Shown here in pieces: positions 30,901 through 38,363 of a stretch of DNA of 64,000 bases (positions within the stretch are counted from its first letter, which is position 1; every line of letters begins with the position of its first letter). Source of the stretch: Flammeovirgaceae bacterium (lineage in GTDB: Bacteria > Bacteroidota > Bacteroidia > Cytophagales > Cyclobacteriaceae). The notes beneath the pieces were generated by a model. The model had not been told where the DNA came from, did no database searches, and was given only the letters and a program-made list of their open reading frames with translations. The stretch covers positions 62,001-126,000 of the forward strand of contig JAHEZH010000002.1 of NCBI GenBank assembly GCA_023251155.1, given 5' to 3'. Both the position numbers and the translations under genes were made by a program.

Positions 30901-31206
30901 CCATAGGCGTACTGTTTTATCATTACTTCCGGTAAGCAGCCATTTTCCATCAGCAGAAAAGTCAAGTGCCGTTACACTCATATCATGGCCCAGAAAACTA
31001 CGTACTTCGCGGCCACTCCCTACTTCCCACAACTTCGCTGATTTATCACGGCTTCCCGTGGCGACATAGTTACTATCCGGTGAAACAGCAACGGTTAGTA
31101 CGGCCAGTTCATGCCCTCGTTGAATTACCGTTTCCAGCGATTGTGACCAGGCCGTCAGCGTACCGGCTATCGATAAAGTAAGGAGGATTGTTCTAAACGA
31201 TTTCAT
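27940..31206 (-). CDS. Secreted WD40-repeat protein with C-terminal caspase (C14) domain
   Basis: 1088 residues if started at ATG 31206, which gives a clean signal peptide (MKSFRTILLTLSIAGTLTAWSQ); the longer start at 31257 adds 17 residues. Two blocks of WD40 repeats follow (blades such as DKSAKLWEV, DKTVRLWNV, DGSIRLWDI, DRIIRVWDL), filling about residues 25-690. A short Ig-like segment comes next, then a caspase-like domain at about 840-1070. The dyad is visible: His920 in YYAGHGSM and Cys973 in MDACQSGG. The family cleaves after Arg, Lys or Asp. The export signal places it in the periplasm or at the surface, unlike cytosolic metacaspases. It lies 65 nt downstream of cdaA. Confidence 0.93.
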   Translation of the reverse strand: MKSFRTILLTLSIAGTLTAWSQSLETVIQRGHELAVLTVAVSPDSNYVATGSRDKSAKLWEVGSGREVRSFLGHDMSVTALDFSADGKWLLTGSNDKTVRLWNVETGKQQALFPVNGHVNSIAIDPLSRFIMVSGYQTEYNAKSYIWDDSVLVFDLKTKKQIKKLPSDPDRGLGFGVDIAVSADGKWFASGEDNRIAHVYHVPDWTLAYTFEHSEKGGSCGGCNTRVAFSPDSKSFYMASDNGEAKKYSLQDGKLLKMYADKLDDFTGFAISPDGKRVAIATEKEIKVYSTTSGEELSKVQAEESKDFNEIRFLQNPVKLLIACNDNTAFVWNTISNKREKAFTGFLNKRDKGGLSYDPNSYWESNIAKYVRFKNNLLISRDGKTLVKGKFGNKVKRWDVATGKTEMEFVGHKKGVLCYDLSRDGKKLLTGGGDGKIILWDFETGDSLKTIASYNEPIFDIHFNSDETKSVSSSWDASVKIHDLTTGERDYLFDFKSFSAYNVLFHPNDLYLFTSRLDNSLQMWEIDTQKEVRNFIGHTDNISSIRLSPDQKTLMSASWDGSIRLWDISTGLMDKKLKGSTGAIHIAIFNPDGKQVYSAGADRIIRVWDLATQKVIRTFEGHNGEVTSLLFSPDNKMLISHGVDGVTKFWDLASGKEFFEHIQLGENDWMAKNPEGYFSGTDDARQYIHFVNGMKTYSADQFFHEFYRPDLLPKIFQNRRGGESKAIQGKLQSSPPANVRVAVLPTADPEKAELFVKITDNGAGAQDLKLFHNGKSIPVEHEELKMPKGKGQSTTYKQVVNLVGGSNTFSASVSNNDRIESDQQSIDIFSDNSTKNSTCYVLAVGINQYKNPRMSLNYAKSDAESFTDAVNKNGVELFKNVEMHTLYDQDASKTNILKKLDELAGKIHQEDVFIFYYAGHGSMVDNQFFFIPTESLRLYDLSSLKTEAIDAAVLQDKFKNIKALKQLIVMDACQSGGSVELLATRGAAEEKAIAQLSRSAGIHVMASAGSEQFATEFAELGHGLFTFLLLKALQGDADGAPKDGKVTIYELKSYLDDQVPEMTRKMKGKPQYPFTFSRGQDFPVVIEN

Positions 31207-31271
31207 CAGTATAAAATGGATAAGGAAAGAAATAATTGATAGGATGTAAGCAAACAAAATAATAACCCATT

Positions 31272-32135
31272 TCAGGCTTTTATTTCGGTGGGTTCAGAAG
31301 CTTCTGGTTCGGCTGGAATCTCGTCCCATTTTTCAGGTTCTTCATAATGCAGGTAGTCCAGGATTTTTTGTTCCACCTGCTTCAGCTTAAGCCCTTTCAG
31401 GTACTTGCCATTACGCGCCAGCACCAAACGTCCTGTCTCCTCCGATATCACCATAATTAATGTATCGGTACTCTCACTCATCCCGATAGCGGAGCGATGG
31501 CGAAGACCAAAATGCGGGGGTAAATGATCATTTTCACTTACCGGCAATACACAGCGGGCCGCTGTAATACGACCTTTATAGATAATCACCGCCCCATCAT
31601 GCAGGGGGCTGTTCTTATTAAAAATGGAAAGAAGCAATCGCTTGGTCACCTGCGCATCGAGCGACTCGCCTGTAGCAGCATAAAATTTTAATTCAATATC
31701 ACGGGAGAAAACGATGAGTGCACCGGTACGGGTGGCTTTAAATGTTTTTACTGCATCCAATACCTGATGAATATCAAAGTCATCGTGATAATCGTTGCGC
31801 CAACTGGAGAATGACTTGAATATATTTTCACGGTTAAACTCTGCACTTCGTCCAATCAAAAGTAAAAACTTACGCAGCTCTGGCTGGAAGATGATGATCA
31901 TCGCGATCACCCCTACGCCCATAAACTGGCCAAGAATAGTGGCGAGTAGTTCCATCTGTGCCGCTCGCACAATAAGATATACCAGATACACCGCCAGTAT
32001 CCCCAGAAAGATATTGACAGCAAGACTTCCTTTGATGAGTTTGTAAATCTGGTAAAGTAATACGGCCACCAGGCTCACATCAATGAGGTCAACCCAGCTT
32101 ACTTCCAAAAACCCTATGTTGAACAAAAAGATCAC
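31272..32135 (-). CDS. cdaA: Diadenylate cyclase CdaA (c-di-AMP synthase)
   Basis: 287 residues. Three transmembrane segments (about 17-33, 38-57 and 66-84) are followed by the DAC domain with DGA (Asp180-Ala182) and RHR (Arg212-Arg214), the metal/ATP-binding motifs. It condenses two ATP to cyclic di-AMP, a messenger for osmotic and envelope control. The start is GTG at 32135. folP lies upstream with a 22-nt gap, the folP-cdaA order common in Bacteroidota. A TAACTTTG box sits 4 nt before the GTG, which would allow expression separate from folP. An acidic tail follows the catalytic domain. Confidence 0.95.
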   Translation of the reverse strand: MIFLFNIGFLEVSWVDLIDVSLVAVLLYQIYKLIKGSLAVNIFLGILAVYLVYLIVRAAQMELLATILGQFMGVGVIAMIIIFQPELRKFLLLIGRSAEFNRENIFKSFSSWRNDYHDDFDIHQVLDAVKTFKATRTGALIVFSRDIELKFYAATGESLDAQVTKRLLLSIFNKNSPLHDGAVIIYKGRITAARCVLPVSENDHLPPHFGLRHRSAIGMSESTDTLIMVISEETGRLVLARNGKYLKGLKLKQVEQKILDYLHYEEPEKWDEIPAEPEASEPTEIKA

Positions 32136-32139
32136 TGTA

Positions 32140-32147
32140 CAAAGTTA
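32140..32147 (-). promoter_or_regulatory. -7 box (TAACTTTG) 4 nt before cdaA
   Basis: Minus-strand TAACTTTG is a perfect TAnnTTTG, ending 4 nt before the cdaA GTG. It lies in the 22-nt gap after folP; a -33 element would fall inside folP and is not obvious. Confidence 0.45.
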
Positions 32148-32157
32148 CCAAAAAGGA

Positions 32158-33012
32158 TTACTTCGCCTTTAGTTTTTCAATGAGTTTCACCGTATCTGCG
32201 GCTTCTTTCACATCATGTACACGAAGGATAGCCGCACCCTTGATTAACGCAACGGTATTAAGCGATGTCGTTCCATTCAAAGCGGTTGCTGCTGTTTCAT
32301 TCAGCGTCTTCCAGATCATCGACTTGCGAGACAGACCTGCTAACAAAGGCAAACCAAGCACAGCAAGGTCTTCCAGATGGTTTAACAACTCAAAGTTCTG
32401 TTCCGTATTCTTGGCAAAACCAAATCCCGGATCGATGATAATGTCTTTCACCCCTAACGCCTGCAAACGGTACACACGCTGATGAAAATAATCGATAAGG
32501 TCCTTCACCATGAGATCATAGTGACTCAGCTCCTTCATAGTTTGTGGCGTTCCGCGCATGTGCATCAGTATATACGGTACCTGCAGGTCAGCCACAGTAG
32601 TGAACATGTCGGCATCAAGATCTCCACCAGAAATATCATTGATAATGGCCGCTCCTTCTTCCACCGCTTTTCGTGCCACCACGGCCCGGAAGGTGTCGAT
32701 GGAAATGATCGCTTCCGGAAAAGCTTTGCTGATTAACTTAACCATGGGCGCGGTTCGTTCCACTTCCTCCTCGACAGAAATATCCGTAGCTCCCGGCCGT
32801 GAAGAGTACCCTCCGATGTCAATGAACGTAGCTCCTTCATTCATCATTTTCTCTACCTGCCTGAGTGCCTGCGCGCTATCGGTGTAGCGGCTTCCATCAA
32901 AAAAGCTGTCTGGAGTTACATTAAGAATGCCCATTATTCTGGGGATGGAAAGATCTACCAGCTTGCCACGTACATTCAATGTTTTGTTCGTTGAAAAACC
33001 TTTATTTTGCAT
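32158..33012 (-). CDS. folP: Dihydropteroate synthase
   Basis: 284 residues from ATG 33012 (MQNKGFSTNKTLNVRGK). The frame is open for 61 further codons, but those would read antisense through the DUF1599 gene and lack homologous character. DHPS motifs are present: MGILNVTPDSFFDG, DIGGYSSRPGA, ISIDTF, INDISGGD, IDPGFGFAKN and LSRKSMI. It joins p-aminobenzoate to dihydropterin pyrophosphate in folate synthesis and is the sulfonamide target. Its start codon lies only 6 nt from the divergent DUF1599 start. Confidence 0.97.
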   Translation of the reverse strand: MQNKGFSTNKTLNVRGKLVDLSIPRIMGILNVTPDSFFDGSRYTDSAQALRQVEKMMNEGATFIDIGGYSSRPGATDISVEEEVERTAPMVKLISKAFPEAIISIDTFRAVVARKAVEEGAAIINDISGGDLDADMFTTVADLQVPYILMHMRGTPQTMKELSHYDLMVKDLIDYFHQRVYRLQALGVKDIIIDPGFGFAKNTEQNFELLNHLEDLAVLGLPLLAGLSRKSMIWKTLNETAATALNGTTSLNTVALIKGAAILRVHDVKEAADTVKLIEKLKAK

Positions 33013-33018
33013 TGCCTT

Positions 33019-33564
33019 ATGATTGAAAAAACTGCTATCGAATATAAACAGGTACTTGCTTCCTGTAAAGAGCTGTTCTCCAAGAAGACGCGCGACTATG
33101 GCACTGCCTGGCGCATACTTCGTCTGCCCTCCATTACCGATCAAATTTACATCAAAGCACAGCGTATTCGCAGCATACAGGAAAAAGGTGTGCAAAAAGT
33201 AGATGATCCCATCAAAGATGAGTTTATCGGCATCATTAACTATTGCCTTATTGCCATGATGCAGATTGCATTTTCGAATACCGACAAAACAGAAATCAGC
33301 TGGGAGGAACTGGAGCCTTATTATGATGAAGCGGCCAACTCCACCTTCGAGCTACTTCAAAACAAGAATCACGACTACGATGAAGCCTGGCGCGCCATGC
33401 GCGTGAGCTCCATGACTGACATTATTCTTATGAAATTATTAAGGGTGAAACAAATTGAAGACAATCAAGGTAAAACACTGGTAAGCGAAGGCATCAAAGC
33501 AAACTATCAGGACATGATTAACTATTCCGTGTTCTGCATGATTAAAATGTCTACGGGCCACTGA
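33019..33564 (+). CDS. DUF1599 domain-containing protein
   Basis: 181 residues from ATG 33019; an in-frame TTG at 33007 would reach into folP. It contains two tandem copies of the same motif: KTRDYGTAWRILRLPSITDQIYIKAQRIRSI near the N-terminus and KNHDYDEAWRAMRVSSMTDIILMKLLRVKQIE near residue 120. This double unit defines DUF1599 (nucleotide-modification-associated domain 1). The biochemical role is not established. The order DUF1599-DoxX is seen in other Bacteroidota, there usually followed by tpiA rather than shikimate kinase. Confidence 0.9.
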   Translation: MIEKTAIEYKQVLASCKELFSKKTRDYGTAWRILRLPSITDQIYIKAQRIRSIQEKGVQKVDDPIKDEFIGIINYCLIAMMQIAFSNTDKTEISWEELEPYYDEAANSTFELLQNKNHDYDEAWRAMRVSSMTDIILMKLLRVKQIEDNQGKTLVSEGIKANYQDMINYSVFCMIKMSTGH

Positions 33565-33645
33565 AATTGTTTTCCGGCAAAAAGTCCGATCGCTATCGGG
33601 CACCGAGCCGCCAGAACCTAAATTGAATTAACATTAAATAACAAT

Positions 33646-33670
33646 ACTATTGTCGGCTTTCGGCAATAGT
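33646..33670. repeat. Hairpin upstream of the DoxX-family gene
   Basis: ACTATTG (33646-33652) and CAATAGT (33664-33670) are perfectly complementary; the stem can extend to 10 pairs with one G-U. A smaller palindrome CCGAT/ATCGG sits at 33586-33599. The hairpin ends 17 nt before the ATG at 33688. Confidence 0.4.
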
Positions 33671-33687
33671 CTGTGGAACTTTACACC

Positions 33688-34791
33688 ATGCGTAAATACA
33701 TCGACCTCTTCTCCCGTTTTTTTGTTGGCGGGCTGTTTATTTTCTCCGGCTTAATTAAGCTCAACGATCCTGTTGGTACACAGATCAAGATGGAAGAATA
33801 CTTTGAAGTATTCGCTACGGACTTCGGTTCGTTCTTTCATCATTTTATTCCATGGGGGCTAGAGATAGGCATGATCATGATTGTGCTGGAACTGGTGTTG
33901 GGCGTAGCCATTCTTATTAACTACCGGATGAACATCACTACCTGGGTATTGCTGGCGCTCATGGTGTTCTTTACATTCCTCACCTTTTACTCTGCTTATT
34001 TCAACAAAGTCACCGACTGCGGATGCTTTGGCGATGCCATCAAGCTTACACCGTGGGAGTCATTCACCAAAGATATTGTACTGATGGTATTCGTACTTCA
34101 TCTGTTCTGGTATCGGAAAAGTTATACCCCCGCCTTACGCACCCGCGAAGGTCATGCGGTAGTAATTGCCACTACTGCCATCTGCTCGTTTCTGGGCATA
34201 TACGCCATTCGCCATTTGCCTTTCATCGATTTCAGAGCCTATCGCATTGGCAATAACATTCCCCAACAAATGGTACCTGGTGAGCAGCCGATCATCGAAT
34301 ACATTTTTGAAAAAGACGGTAAAGAAGTGCGCTCACAGCAATTCCTTGCCGATGCCGATGGGTATAAATTCAAGGGGTCGAAAGTGCTGAATGAAGACAA
34401 AATCAAACCCAAGATTACCGATTATTATGTTTCCAACCCGGAAGGAGAAGACATCACCCAAAGCACATTTCAGGGCAACAAACTTTTCATCATCATCTTT
34501 GATGTAAAAAAGGTGTCTACCGACAACATCATCGCTCTTCGTGAATTAACCAAAGGACTGGAAGGTAAAGTAGAATCATTGATTCTCACGGCATCTACAG
34601 AAGAAGACATGGATACTTTCCGTCACGAAAATCAACTGGCTGTTCCTTTCGCTTTCGCGGATGCTACGGTATTGAAAACTATTATCCGCTCCAATCCCGG
34701 TATTGCATTATGGAAAGACGGAACCGTAGTGGGCAACTGGCACCACAACGATACACCAACCGCACAGGAAGTAATAGAACTTGTAAAATAA
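33688..34791 (+). CDS. DoxX-family membrane protein with thioredoxin-like C-terminal domain
   Basis: 367 residues from ATG 33688 (MRKYIDLFSRFFVGGLFIFSG); a GTG 15 nt earlier is possible. Four hydrophobic segments in the first 140 residues form a DoxX/MauE-type bundle with the motif DCGCFGDAIKLTPWESF, a Cys pair seen in MauE-like redox partners. A fifth segment lies near residue 160. The last 170 residues resemble a thioredoxin-like fold of the TlpA/AhpC type (KLFIIIFDVKK, VPFAFADATVLKTIIRSNPGIALW) but without a CxxC, so reductase activity is doubtful. The resemblance is to proteins annotated as BT_3928 family. Confidence 0.88.
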   Translation: MRKYIDLFSRFFVGGLFIFSGLIKLNDPVGTQIKMEEYFEVFATDFGSFFHHFIPWGLEIGMIMIVLELVLGVAILINYRMNITTWVLLALMVFFTFLTFYSAYFNKVTDCGCFGDAIKLTPWESFTKDIVLMVFVLHLFWYRKSYTPALRTREGHAVVIATTAICSFLGIYAIRHLPFIDFRAYRIGNNIPQQMVPGEQPIIEYIFEKDGKEVRSQQFLADADGYKFKGSKVLNEDKIKPKITDYYVSNPEGEDITQSTFQGNKLFIIIFDVKKVSTDNIIALRELTKGLEGKVESLILTASTEEDMDTFRHENQLAVPFAFADATVLKTIIRSNPGIALWKDGTVVGNWHHNDTPTAQEVIELVK

Positions 34792-34795
34792 TTTC

Positions 34796-34893
34796 TAACC
34801 GCAGAGGCGCAAAGTGCGCTGAGCAAATAAAATTTATTTATAGAGAGTCAACATAAACCTAAACGCTGCGAACCTGGCGTTCTCTGCGGGTTA
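34796..34893. repeat. Imperfect palindromic element, CGCAGAG words
   Basis: TAACCGCAGAG (34796-34806) is inverted as CTCTGCGGGTTA (34882-34893) with one extra base. Inner words (GGCGCAAAG, CTGCGAACCTGGCG) add partial pairing. The element starts 5 nt after the DoxX stop and ends 8 nt before the aroK ATG. Confidence 0.6.
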
Positions 34894-34901
34894 AACCAAA
34901 A

Positions 34902-35426
34902 ATGAAAATATTCCTCATCGGTCTTCCTGGCTCTGGCAAAACAACTACAGGCAAAGCATTGGCAAAAGCCATGAAGCTTCCGTTTGTGGATTTGGATGTG
35001 GAGATTGAGAAATTGGAGAGAATGCCCGTGCGTGAAATCTTTTCAATGAAGACAGAAGAATACTACCGCATCGTTGAATCAAAAGTGGTAAAGCAATGGT
35101 GTGACCAACCGGGAGATTATGTTATATCGACAGGTGGTGGTGCTCCCTGTTTTTTCGACAACATGGATAGGATCAATCAATCAGGTATCAGCATATTTCT
35201 TGATGTGTCCACCCGGGAGATCGCTAACAGAATGATGAAAAGCAATCTGGCACAACGACCGTTGCTTGCCGGTGCTCCTATGGATGAAGTCAAAGACCGT
35301 ATTGAATTTTTACGATCGCACCGCTTGCCTTTCTATAGTCAAGCTGCCATTACGATCTCTGCTGATCACATCCGCATAGACTCCATTATAGAGCAGATCA
35401 AACTTAGAAAGGAAAGCCAAGAGTAA
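34902..35426 (+). CDS. aroK: Shikimate kinase
   Basis: 174 residues. P-loop GLPGSGKTTTG at 7-17, DxD motif FVDLDVEIE for shikimate and Mg binding, STGGGAPC for the shikimate carboxylate, and the lid segment LAQRPLL with its arginine. It phosphorylates shikimate in the chorismate pathway. It is monofunctional and the length is normal. The 3' end overlaps the convergent FadL-like gene by 23 nt. No other aro genes are adjacent. Confidence 0.95.
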   Translation: MKIFLIGLPGSGKTTTGKALAKAMKLPFVDLDVEIEKLERMPVREIFSMKTEEYYRIVESKVVKQWCDQPGDYVISTGGGAPCFFDNMDRINQSGISIFLDVSTREIANRMMKSNLAQRPLLAGAPMDEVKDRIEFLRSHRLPFYSQAAITISADHIRIDSIIEQIKLRKESQE

Positions 35427-36915
35427 CCATAACATTCGTATTGTTCTGATTGTACTTCACCAGCGGACTGTCATTGGGAACAGAATAAGGTCGGTATGAA
35501 TTTTTCCCTGAATAATTGGTCACCGCCAAGTCGATATAAAAGTTACTAGTACGATAGCCCACACCGCCTGATACTCCAACAATACTTCTGTTTACACCAT
35601 TTTGCTTTTGTGCATACGGATCTCCCATGTAGTTACCGCCTGCGCGGAATCGAAATGCCTTCAGACGATACTCACCACCTACACGAAAATTGGTAGTGTT
35701 TTTATAAAGTGTTTTTATTTTCTCGTTATCTCCCTGGGCATCACTTGCGGTGTACGAATTGGAATTAGCCGATTTATACTTGGCATTGTTGTAACTCATC
35801 TGCTCCACATCAAAGGAGATCAATCCTTGTTTACCGAAGAAATAAGTCGCTCCCGCACTCAGCTTCCATGGTGTATTGATATTGTATTCCGAAACAATCA
35901 CATCCGATTGAACCGAAACATTATTTAACAGTGTGGTACTGTTGTACTGAAAATTATCCCAGCGAGAACTTAATGTGGCACTGTAAGTATCTGTGATCTG
36001 ATAGAACGTAGGCGAGCTAACAGATAACCCCAGCTGTAAATGATCAATGGGCCTGTAAATTCCACCAACGTTTACATTTACCCCCGAGCCACTAATGTCC
36101 AGGTTTTCTTCCAGCAAAATGCTTTTTACTTTTTGATCCTGATCAATGGTAAAATTTTCCGAATACATTTTCTTGGATTTGAAACGAAGTGAGGAAATAC
36201 CAATACCTCCGCCTAAAAAGAATTTGTCGTTAAAATTAGCCCCATACGAAAAGTTCCACTGATTCTGAGCCCCTCTTGTTTGCACGGTTTCTTTCTGAAA
36301 AGGTATACCGGAGGTAAGCGGTGGATAATAGGTGTTTGTCTGATTCGGATCTGGTTCGAACAAATAGTTTTCCCAAGCCAGGCCCACTAAATCATTATAT
36401 AAATATCCACCTTGTTCAAAGTCGGCGGGCGCATTACCATTGGCCTGATTAATAAAATAATCGATAATTGAATTATTGGAATTGGTCCCCTGATACGTGA
36501 GGTCCTGATTAAAATCATTCACTCTGTTATACGTGATCGAAAATGTACCTCCTAAAAAACCTTCCGTACGATCATAGTCTTTATGAAAAGCTATACTAAA
36601 ACCAGGAAGTGAAAATGTATTCTTGGAAGCATTGGAAGCATTATCCAGGTAATCAGAACCGACCTTCGAGAATGCGAGCGATGGCGAAAACGCCAACTCG
36701 CTTTTATTATACATTCCTAATCCTGCGGGGTTGGAAGTAGCACTGCTGTAATCTCCTCCTAAAGAAACCTGCGTTCCTCCCATGGCCTGAATACGCGCAC
36801 TGCCACCGGGTCGTATACGGCTATAATACAATGCAAGGTCAGCATAAGTTTGAGAAAAAACTGTATTCGAAAGCAAAGCAAAGCCAAGGAGCAGAAGCCC
36901 TGATATTTTTTTCAT
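35404..36915 (-). CDS. OmpP1/FadL-type outer-membrane protein
   Basis: 503 residues with a signal peptide (MKKISGLLLLGFALLSNTVFSQ). The mature N-terminus carries GGTQVSLGGDYSSATSNPAGLGMYN; the NPAG motif near the start is typical of FadL/OmpP1 barrels. Alternating hydrophobic strands run to the end, which finishes with an aromatic residue (VTLGFPF), as barrels need for BAM insertion. FadL proteins import hydrophobic compounds, but the substrate here is unknown. It overlaps aroK tail to tail by 23 nt. The Gly/Ser-rich gene lies 39 nt upstream on the same strand. Confidence 0.88.
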   Translation of the reverse strand: MKKISGLLLLGFALLSNTVFSQTYADLALYYSRIRPGGSARIQAMGGTQVSLGGDYSSATSNPAGLGMYNKSELAFSPSLAFSKVGSDYLDNASNASKNTFSLPGFSIAFHKDYDRTEGFLGGTFSITYNRVNDFNQDLTYQGTNSNNSIIDYFINQANGNAPADFEQGGYLYNDLVGLAWENYLFEPDPNQTNTYYPPLTSGIPFQKETVQTRGAQNQWNFSYGANFNDKFFLGGGIGISSLRFKSKKMYSENFTIDQDQKVKSILLEENLDISGSGVNVNVGGIYRPIDHLQLGLSVSSPTFYQITDTYSATLSSRWDNFQYNSTTLLNNVSVQSDVIVSEYNINTPWKLSAGATYFFGKQGLISFDVEQMSYNNAKYKSANSNSYTASDAQGDNEKIKTLYKNTTNFRVGGEYRLKAFRFRAGGNYMGDPYAQKQNGVNRSIVGVSGGVGYRTSNFYIDLAVTNYSGKNSYRPYSVPNDSPLVKYNQNNTNVMVTLGFPF

Positions 36916-36954
36916 AAGAATGTGTCTTAGTTTGAAGTAAGCGTACTTAGAAGA

Positions 36955-38112
36955 TTAATGTCTTCCGCGTGAACCACTACCAGACGATGAACCACCACCG
37001 GAGAAGGATCCACCTCCGCCTGAGCTGCGACCACCACCGCCTCCGCCAAATGAATTGTTGTTGCTTGGCATTGACCAGGAACTGCGGGATCCGGAATTGC
37101 TTTCGTTACCTCCCCATGTAGACCGGGAATTAGTATTCCCCCCGTTATTCCATGAGTTGCCCCAGTTGCTGGACGAACGACTACCGGTATTAGAAGTTCC
37201 TGCAGTGCCATCACTTCCGGCATTGCTCCATGAACTTCTTGCGGTAGAGCTATTGCTTCTCCATGAACGATCATAGTATTGGTTGTCAGAACTGGTACGG
37301 CCCGCACTAGATGTTGCCGTTCTGCCGGTAGATGAAACATAGCTGGCGTTACGTGATTGGCCTGATGAAGTGTTTGAATAGGATTGACTACGGTCAGATC
37401 GTCTTCCGTAGGTAACATTTCTGCCCCCGTTATCACCACCATTGTTGATAATCACCACAGAACCAGGGTAGCCGTATCCATATCCATAGAAGCTATTGTA
37501 ACCAAAATAGGGATTGCCATAAAAAGAAGAATAGTAAGGATTGCCCCACATACTACCGTATCCGCCATAATTCCAGGCGTTGTAAAAGCCCGAACCCATT
37601 CCCCATGTATAGCCTATCGACAATCCTGATCCGAATCCACCATACGAACTATATCCTCCATAGAAGGACGAGTAAGGAGAATAAAAGCTGGAATAAGGAC
37701 TATATCCGTATCCACCAAAGTAAGATGGACTATAGTAGCTGCTGTTGTAAGGGTTACCGTAATACGAGTTGTTATTATAGTAATTGCTATTGTCGTATTG
37801 GTTTTGATTCACGCCTACAGGAGGTTGATAACCGGATACAAAATATTGTGCATCAGATTCCTGGTTATTTTCATTGTAGCTCGATTTAGAACTGTACTCC
37901 GGATTTTCTCCACGACCTGAATAACTATCATTTGATCGTGTTGTCGGCTGTGCATACTCATCTTCATCCAATGAAGCAGACTTCACCAACGCTACTTTAG
38001 TAGAATTTAATTTCACACGGTCTTTCGCTGTGAAATACATATCGTCATTTTCCTGTGCCCGCACACCCAGTGCCAGGGTAATCAGGGTAATAAAAGCAAT
38101 TCCTGTTTTCAT
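36955..38112 (-). CDS. Secreted low-complexity protein rich in Gly, Ser, Tyr and Asn
   Basis: 385 residues. A signal peptide (MKTGIAFITLITLALGVRAQ) is followed by about 60 ordinary polar residues. Residues of about 90-230 are dominated by Tyr, Asn, Ser and Gly (repeated YGNPY, SYYSP, FYSPYSSFY). The last 150 residues are Ser/Gly/Asn-rich with a poly-Gly stretch and a basic end (SGSGSRGRH). I recognise no domain. The composition suggests an extended or aggregating surface protein. It lies between the FadL-like gene and proS; an 171-codon open frame on the same strand is a by-product of the low complexity. Confidence 0.8.
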   Translation of the reverse strand: MKTGIAFITLITLALGVRAQENDDMYFTAKDRVKLNSTKVALVKSASLDEDEYAQPTTRSNDSYSGRGENPEYSSKSSYNENNQESDAQYFVSGYQPPVGVNQNQYDNSNYYNNNSYYGNPYNSSYYSPSYFGGYGYSPYSSFYSPYSSFYGGYSSYGGFGSGLSIGYTWGMGSGFYNAWNYGGYGSMWGNPYYSSFYGNPYFGYNSFYGYGYGYPGSVVIINNGGDNGGRNVTYGRRSDRSQSYSNTSSGQSRNASYVSSTGRTATSSAGRTSSDNQYYDRSWRSNSSTARSSWSNAGSDGTAGTSNTGSRSSSNWGNSWNNGGNTNSRSTWGGNESNSGSRSSWSMPSNNNSFGGGGGGRSSGGGGSFSGGGSSSGSGSRGRH

Positions 38113-38325
38113 AGCTGTCGAATTTAAATCTCTCTGATGCCTTTAATGTCATACCAGTTAACGAAAAAATGAGGCCAACGGGTATATTTCTACAACAAGT
38201 TTAACCCTATTTTAATTCAAAAACCACCTTTTGGGGCGGGTAGTTTGGCCAACGTTTTCCCAAGTTATGAGTGGAAAGTGCCGTAAAGTCACTTTATAAA
38301 AAATTCCGATCAACCGATTCCCGAT

Positions 38326-38333
38326 TATATTTG
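38326..38333 (+). promoter_or_regulatory. -7 box (TATATTTG) upstream of proS
   Basis: A perfect TAnnTTTG, 30 nt before the proS ATG at 38364. No clear -33 TTTG is seen 19 nt upstream. Confidence 0.45.
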
Positions 38334-38363
38334 CGATTCACAAAAAAGAAGCGCTCAAATAAA

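Noticed and set aside
33013-33195. 61 extra N-terminal residues for FolP
   Set aside because: The segment is antisense to DUF1599 and has no dihydropteroate synthase features.
36927-37442. 171-codon open frame on the minus strand overlapping the Gly/Ser/Tyr-rich gene
   Set aside because: It is a shifted reading of low-complexity DNA, lacks a signal peptide or domain, and the other frame has a clear signal peptide and ends cleanly.
38266-38300. AAAGTG/CACTTT inverted repeat and GTGGAAAGTG upstream of proS, resembling MraZ boxes
   Set aside because: The repeat is short, the spacing does not match the GTGGG tandem pattern and no mra cluster is here.
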